Shown one piece after another: positions 5,572-5,574 of a DNA stretch of 5,574 bases. Under the pieces are notes generated by a model. It saw only the letters and a program-made list of their open reading frames with translations, ran no database searches and had not been told where the DNA came from. The first letter of the stretch is position 1. The number at the start of each line of letters is the position of its first letter. The position numbers and the translations under genes are program-made. Origin of the DNA: an uncultured Eubacteriaceae bacterium (GTDB lineage: Bacteria; Bacillota; Clostridia; Eubacteriales; UBA1433); assembly GCA_937880125.1 (NCBI GenBank), contig CALFLU010000027.1, positions 1-5,574 of the forward strand, written 5' to 3'.

Positions 5572-5574
5572 GCC

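Noticed and set aside
5464..5574. T-box riboswitch upstream of serS
   Set aside because: The promoter lies about 60 nt before the gene, and neither the T-box core (AGGGTGG-type) nor a specifier stem is visible. One could still exist outside the window if transcription starts further upstream.

Overview
The window looks like chromosomal core genome from a low-to-moderate GC Bacillota bacterium, probably of clostridial type. The evidence is the Bacillus/Clostridium-like tRNAs with encoded CCA ends, purine-rich Shine-Dalgarno sites (GGAGGG, AAAGAGG, AAAGGA), textbook sigma-A promoters, a Firmicutes-style MurA and a WalJ/YycJ-family protein. The species cannot be named from this sequence. Every gene I can support lies on the minus strand, so transcription runs from high to low coordinates.

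In transcription order, a sigma-A promoter (5523-5552) and a short leader of about 50 nt with inverted repeats precede serS, seryl-tRNA synthetase. The serS stop overlaps the GTG start of a small DUF4352-like lipoprotein by 4 nt. After a 25-nt gap comes murA, the first committed step of peptidoglycan synthesis. The 3' end of murA overlaps by 14 nt the start of a WalJ/YycJ-like metallo-beta-lactamase-fold protein. These four genes appear to form one translationally coupled operon linking tRNA charging, the cell envelope and a WalJ-type nuclease fold.

After about 60 nt there is a class I PLP-dependent aminotransferase. It has a plausible promoter of its own and probably starts at a TTG downstream of the longest-ORF start. 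Directly after its stop lies a perfect TTGACA-17 bp-TATAAT promoter with an 8-bp inverted repeat across the -10. This promoter drives a tRNA cluster: initiator tRNA-fMet(CAU), elongator tRNA-Met(CAU) and tRNA-Glu(UUC). The cluster may continue beyond position 1.

I see no mobile element, CRISPR array, phage gene or obviously novel system. All gaps between genes are under 120 bases. The points worth a second look are regulatory: repeats around the serS promoter, competing leader hairpins, the palindrome on the tRNA promoter and the tight operon packing. There are also a few sequence oddities in the RNAs and proteins.
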